DNA of 8,612 nt, from positions 49,669-58,280 of the forward strand of contig FR892214.1 in the NCBI GenBank assembly GCA_000433115.1, in the 5' to 3' direction. The position numbers and the translations under genes are program-made. Of the stretch, positions 5,759 through 8,612 are shown piece after piece. Position 1 is the first letter of the stretch. Each line of letters starts with the position of its first letter. Origin of the DNA: Ruminococcus sp. CAG:382 (GTDB taxonomy: Bacteria; Bacillota; Clostridia; Oscillospirales; CAG-382). Below the pieces are notes generated by a model. The model saw nothing but the letters and a program-made list of their open reading frames with translations. It ran no database searches and was not told the origin of the DNA.

Positions 5759-8035
5759 ATGATTGAACTCCAAAAGCTGACGCCGTCCGCGGCTGCGTTT
5801 TTCAGGGAGAAAACACCCGCAGACAGCGAGGTGCTTCTCACATTGAAAAGCGACCTGTCGGGAGACGGCGTACACAGGGACATATTCATAGTCCTGACAA
5901 AGGAAAAGCTCCTTGTCGCAGACGGCTCCGTTATCGTCGAAAAACAAGGCGGCGAACGTGTTGAACGCTTTTCCTGCGCGAACTATGACGAATATGACCT
6001 TTCAAAGCTGAAAGACCCGAAAGTCGAGCTTTTTTTATCGTCGGGACGTCTCATCTGCGATTACGACGGCGAGACGACCGAAATCGTCGCTTTCTCCTTC
6101 ACCTGCAAGCATGATATCAACGTACTCTGCCGCGCGATTGAGGATCTGAAAAAGGACGGCAAAATCGACGAATCAAAGCTCAGGGACGAAGACCAGGACA
6201 GCCATTTCTGCCCGAAATGTCATCGTCGCTACCCGGATCCCGAAAGAAAAATATGCCCTCACTGCATGGAAAAAGCCAAGCTTATCAAGCGTCTTGCGAA
6301 GATGTTCATCAGGTACCGCGGCTATATCGCCATGGTATTCCTGACACTCGCACTCGTTTCCGCGCTCGGCGTTGTGACCCCGTATGTCAGCAACACGATC
6401 TTCTATGACGAGGTACTGACCGAGGGCGGCAAGATGTACGGCGAAATAGGAAAAATGCTGCTCATGATAATCGGCGTGCGACTGCTGTCGCTCGGCGTGT
6501 CCGTCATCAACGGCATAATTTCGGCAAAGGTCGCCGCAGACGTGGTCTATGACCTGAAAAAGACCATCTTCAGCACCATCGGCAAGCTGTCGATGAAATT
6601 TTTCTCAAGCCGCCAGACAGGCGGACTCATGACACAGATCAACAACGATGCGACCACGATATACTGGTTCTTCGTTGACGGTCTCCCCTTCCTCATAACA
6701 AACACCGTACAGCTCATCGCGGTATTCATCGTAATGCTCACGATAAACCCGCTCCTGACACTGTACACATTCATAACCGTTCCCGTATTCTTCCTGATAT
6801 ACAAGGTGGTGTTCCGCCTCTTTGAAAAGCTTCACGCCCGTTCATATTCCAAAACCCGTTCGCTGAACTCTCTCGTCTCGGACGTACTGAGCGGCATGCG
6901 CGTCGTGAAATCGTTCTCACGTGAGGCTGAGGAGCTTGAACGCTTCGAAAAGCGCAACCGCGACGAAGCGGAGGCGAGAACGGAAATCGGAGTGACCGCA
7001 AACCGCATTTTCCGTTTCATCAGCTACCTGATGAAATTCGGCACATACATAGTATGGGCGGTCGGCGGCTGGCAGGTAATGCAGCATACCGGCGGCATGA
7101 CATACGGCACACTCATGCTGTTCATCAGCTATATGTCACTCGTCTATGACCCGATCGACTTCCTCGCTGATATATCAAACTGGTGGTCGGAGTGCCTGAA
7201 CGCTCTCCAGCGCCTCTTTGAAATCAGCGACGCCGTACCCGACGTAAAGGAAAGCGAGCATCCCGTTAACCTTGAAAAGGTGAAGGGAGATGTCAGCTTC
7301 AAAGATGTCGTTTTCTCCTATGAAGAAAACCGCATCGTCATCGACAAGGTATCCTTCGACGTACCCGCAGGCAGCACTCTCGGTATAGTCGGTCATACCG
7401 GCGCAGGAAAATCCACCCTCGCAAACCTCCTGACCCGGCTTTATGACCCGATAGAGGGCGAAGTCACGATCGACGGCGTAAACCTGAAAGAACTCTCCTT
7501 CAGAACGCTCCGTGACAACATCGCCATCGTATCGCAGGAAACATATCTTTTCCGCGGTACGATAATGGACAATATCCGTTACGCCTGCCCCGATGCGACA
7601 AACGAACAGGTCATGGCTGCGGCGAAAATCGCCTCCGCGCACGACTTCATAATCAAATATCCCGACGGCTATCAGACAATGGTCGGCATGGGCTACAAGG
7701 ATCTGTCGGGCGGCGAACGCCAGCGCGTTTCCATCGCCCGCGCCATACTCAAAAACCCCGCCATACTCATCCTTGATGAAGCAACGGCGGCAATGGACAC
7801 ACAGACCGAGCGCGCGATTCAGGAATCGCTGAATGCACTCACCAAAAACAGAACCACCATCATGATCGCACACCGTCTCTCCACCCTGCGCGACGCCGAT
7901 AAGCTCATCGTGATCGAAAACGGCAAAATGCCCGAAGCGGGTACCGCCGAAGAGCTGCTGAAAAAGAAGGGCGTCTACTACAAGCTGTACAAAATGCAGG
8001 CAGAGGCGCTCAAGACCATCGGTATAGAGGAATAA
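5759..8035 (+). CDS. ABC exporter half-transporter with N-terminal PH-like region and zinc ribbon (DUF1854-associated type)
   Basis: This 758-residue protein fuses permease and ATPase and should work as a dimer in the cytoplasmic membrane. Residues 1-135 form a beta-rich, PH/GRAM-like region ending in a helix (HDINVLCRAIEDL). A zinc ribbon with C151-x2-C154-x11-C166-x2-C169 follows. The exporter membrane domain has six likely helices near 185-210, 230-255, 305-330, 331-352, 418-440 and 447-465. The ATPase domain starts near 511 with Walker A GHTGAGKST (545-553), Q-loop Q593, signature LSGGE (649-653), Walker B ILILDE (669-674, catalytic E674) and H-loop H705, so it looks fully active. Ordinary ABC exporters are about 580 residues; the extra length is the first 180 residues. 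The ATG at 5759 is the only standard start after the in-frame stop at 5663-5665, yet it has no clear ribosome binding site. A DUF1854 gene follows after five bases; similar pairs are recalled from cyanophycin-related loci. The substrate is unknown. Confidence 0.92.
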   Translation: MIELQKLTPSAAAFFREKTPADSEVLLTLKSDLSGDGVHRDIFIVLTKEKLLVADGSVIVEKQGGERVERFSCANYDEYDLSKLKDPKVELFLSSGRLICDYDGETTEIVAFSFTCKHDINVLCRAIEDLKKDGKIDESKLRDEDQDSHFCPKCHRRYPDPERKICPHCMEKAKLIKRLAKMFIRYRGYIAMVFLTLALVSALGVVTPYVSNTIFYDEVLTEGGKMYGEIGKMLLMIIGVRLLSLGVSVINGIISAKVAADVVYDLKKTIFSTIGKLSMKFFSSRQTGGLMTQINNDATTIYWFFVDGLPFLITNTVQLIAVFIVMLTINPLLTLYTFITVPVFFLIYKVVFRLFEKLHARSYSKTRSLNSLVSDVLSGMRVVKSFSREAEELERFEKRNRDEAEARTEIGVTANRIFRFISYLMKFGTYIVWAVGGWQVMQHTGGMTYGTLMLFISYMSLVYDPIDFLADISNWWSECLNALQRLFEISDAVPDVKESEHPVNLEKVKGDVSFKDVVFSYEENRIVIDKVSFDVPAGSTLGIVGHTGAGKSTLANLLTRLYDPIEGEVTIDGVNLKELSFRTLRDNIAIVSQETYLFRGTIMDNIRYACPDATNEQVMAAAKIASAHDFIIKYPDGYQTMVGMGYKDLSGGERQRVSIARAILKNPAILILDEATAAMDTQTERAIQESLNALTKNRTTIMIAHRLSTLRDADKLIVIENGKMPEAGTAEELLKKKGVYYKLYKMQAEALKTIGIEE
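8026..8031 (+). promoter_or_regulatory. Ribosome binding site of the DUF1854 gene inside the ABC coding end
   Basis: AGAGGA lies within the last codons of the ABC gene, nine bases before the ATG at 8041. The five-base gap between the genes and this embedded site suggest translational coupling. Confidence 0.8.
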
Positions 8036-8040
8036 CTAAC

Positions 8041-8612
8041 ATGGATAACAGACCTCCTATGGGCAAACGTCCTCCAATGGGACCGCCGCCCGCCGGTAAG
8101 AAGGAATACCTCGGCATAGCCGAAATGGTATTTCTCACTCCCGAAAATGCAAAATTCTATAAAACCAAAAACGGCTTTGTGTGCATGAACGCATTCCTTC
8201 CGCCCGTGAAAAAGGACGACCTCGAAGAAAGCGGCGTAACCGCTTCAAAAGAGCCTTTGTGGCAGGATCTCGGAAGAGTCTTCTTCCATCGCGCCTTCCC
8301 TTTCGATACCCCCGATGAATTCATATCGGTGCTCGATAAGGACGGAAAGGAATACGGCGTCATCCGCCGCATCACCGATTTTTCCGAAAATGACGCGGCT
8401 CTCATCCGTCACGAGCTGGAACGCAAGTATTTCATGCCCGAGATCCGGAAAATAGACTCCCTGAAGGCGCGCTTCGGCTACACCTACTGGGAAGTCGAAA
8501 CCGACCGCGGTCACCTCAGCTTCGCCATTCACGACACCTTCCGCAATATTGCGCATGTCGGCGAAAACCGCATCGTGATAAGCGATGTTGACGGCAACCG
8601 ATACGGCATCAC
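8041..8612 (+). CDS. DUF1854 domain protein, partner of the ABC exporter (partial, runs off window)
   Basis: The frame is open from ATG 8041 to the window end, giving 190 residues without a stop, so the C terminus is missing. Residues 1-20 are Pro/Met/Lys-rich with a duplicated RPPMG (4-8 and 10-14). The body matches DUF1854: ISVLDKDGKEYGVIRRI (95-111), LERKYFMPEIRKIDSLK (126-142), YWEVETDRG (149-157), and the very characteristic FAIHDTFRNIAHVGENRIVI (161-180) followed by SDVDGNRYGI. No signal peptide or membrane segment is seen, so it should be cytoplasmic. The domain's biochemical role is not known to me. It recurs next to ABC exporters of this type and is named in annotation databases in connection with cyanophycin metabolism, although no cyanophycin gene is present here. 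Tight coupling to the ABC gene argues that the two products form one complex or pathway. At 190 residues most of the domain appears to be present. Confidence 0.85.
   Translation, partial: MDNRPPMGKRPPMGPPPAGKKEYLGIAEMVFLTPENAKFYKTKNGFVCMNAFLPPVKKDDLEESGVTASKEPLWQDLGRVFFHRAFPFDTPDEFISVLDKDGKEYGVIRRITDFSENDAALIRHELERKYFMPEIRKIDSLKARFGYTYWEVETDRGHLSFAIHDTFRNIAHVGENRIVISDVDGNRYGI

Noticed and set aside
7175..7873. 232-codon open frame on the - strand inside the ABC transporter gene
   Set aside because: It lies wholly antisense to the ABC ATPase domain with all its motifs intact; no family resemblance of its own.
1..8612. CRISPR array, insertion sequence, tRNA or phage signature
   Set aside because: No spaced repeat series, transposase or integrase motif, terminal inverted repeats or tRNA-like fold was found on either strand.

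Overview
The window looks like a chromosomal segment of an anaerobic Gram-positive Clostridia-type bacterium, most likely a gut member of the Oscillospirales/Ruminococcaceae. The evidence is a secreted protein with a type I dockerin, a lipoprotein CotH-family kinase, a Firmicutes-type MnmM/YtqB tRNA methyltransferase, strong GAGG-type ribosome binding sites, and sigma-A-like promoters. The lineage is inferred from gene content, not from a marker gene. No mobile element, CRISPR array, tRNA or rRNA was seen.

Layout: (1) 1-98 holds possibly the tail of an upstream gene and the ribosome binding site of the first full gene. (2) 99-3305 (+) encodes a 1068-residue secreted modular protein: signal peptide, dockerin, three discoidin-like domains, DUF4855 and an Ig-like domain. 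(3) A strong bidirectional hairpin terminator at 3305-3350 separates it from the convergent gene (4) at 3360-4736 (-), a lipoprotein CotH-type kinase with a GTG start. (5) A compact 71-base divergent region follows; the -35 box of the CotH promoter overlaps the ribosome binding site of the next gene. (6) 4808-5359 (+) encodes MnmM/YtqB. (7) 5360-5758 is a 399-base non-coding stretch with hairpins, a short direct repeat, a good promoter and a leader of about 157 bases. (8) 5759-8035 (+) encodes an ABC exporter half-transporter with an unusual N-terminal PH-like region and a four-cysteine zinc ribbon. (9) 8041-8612 (+) is the start of a translationally coupled DUF1854 protein that runs off the window.

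How the genes work together: the clearest functional unit is the ABC exporter plus DUF1854 pair, which are five bases apart and probably act as one system. This pairing is recalled from cyanophycin-associated loci of other bacteria, but no cyanophycin gene is visible here and the substrate is unknown. The dockerin/DUF4855 protein and the CotH lipoprotein both act outside the cytoplasmic membrane, but they are convergent and share only a terminator, so a functional link is speculative. MnmM is a housekeeping tRNA modification gene that appears unrelated to its neighbours.
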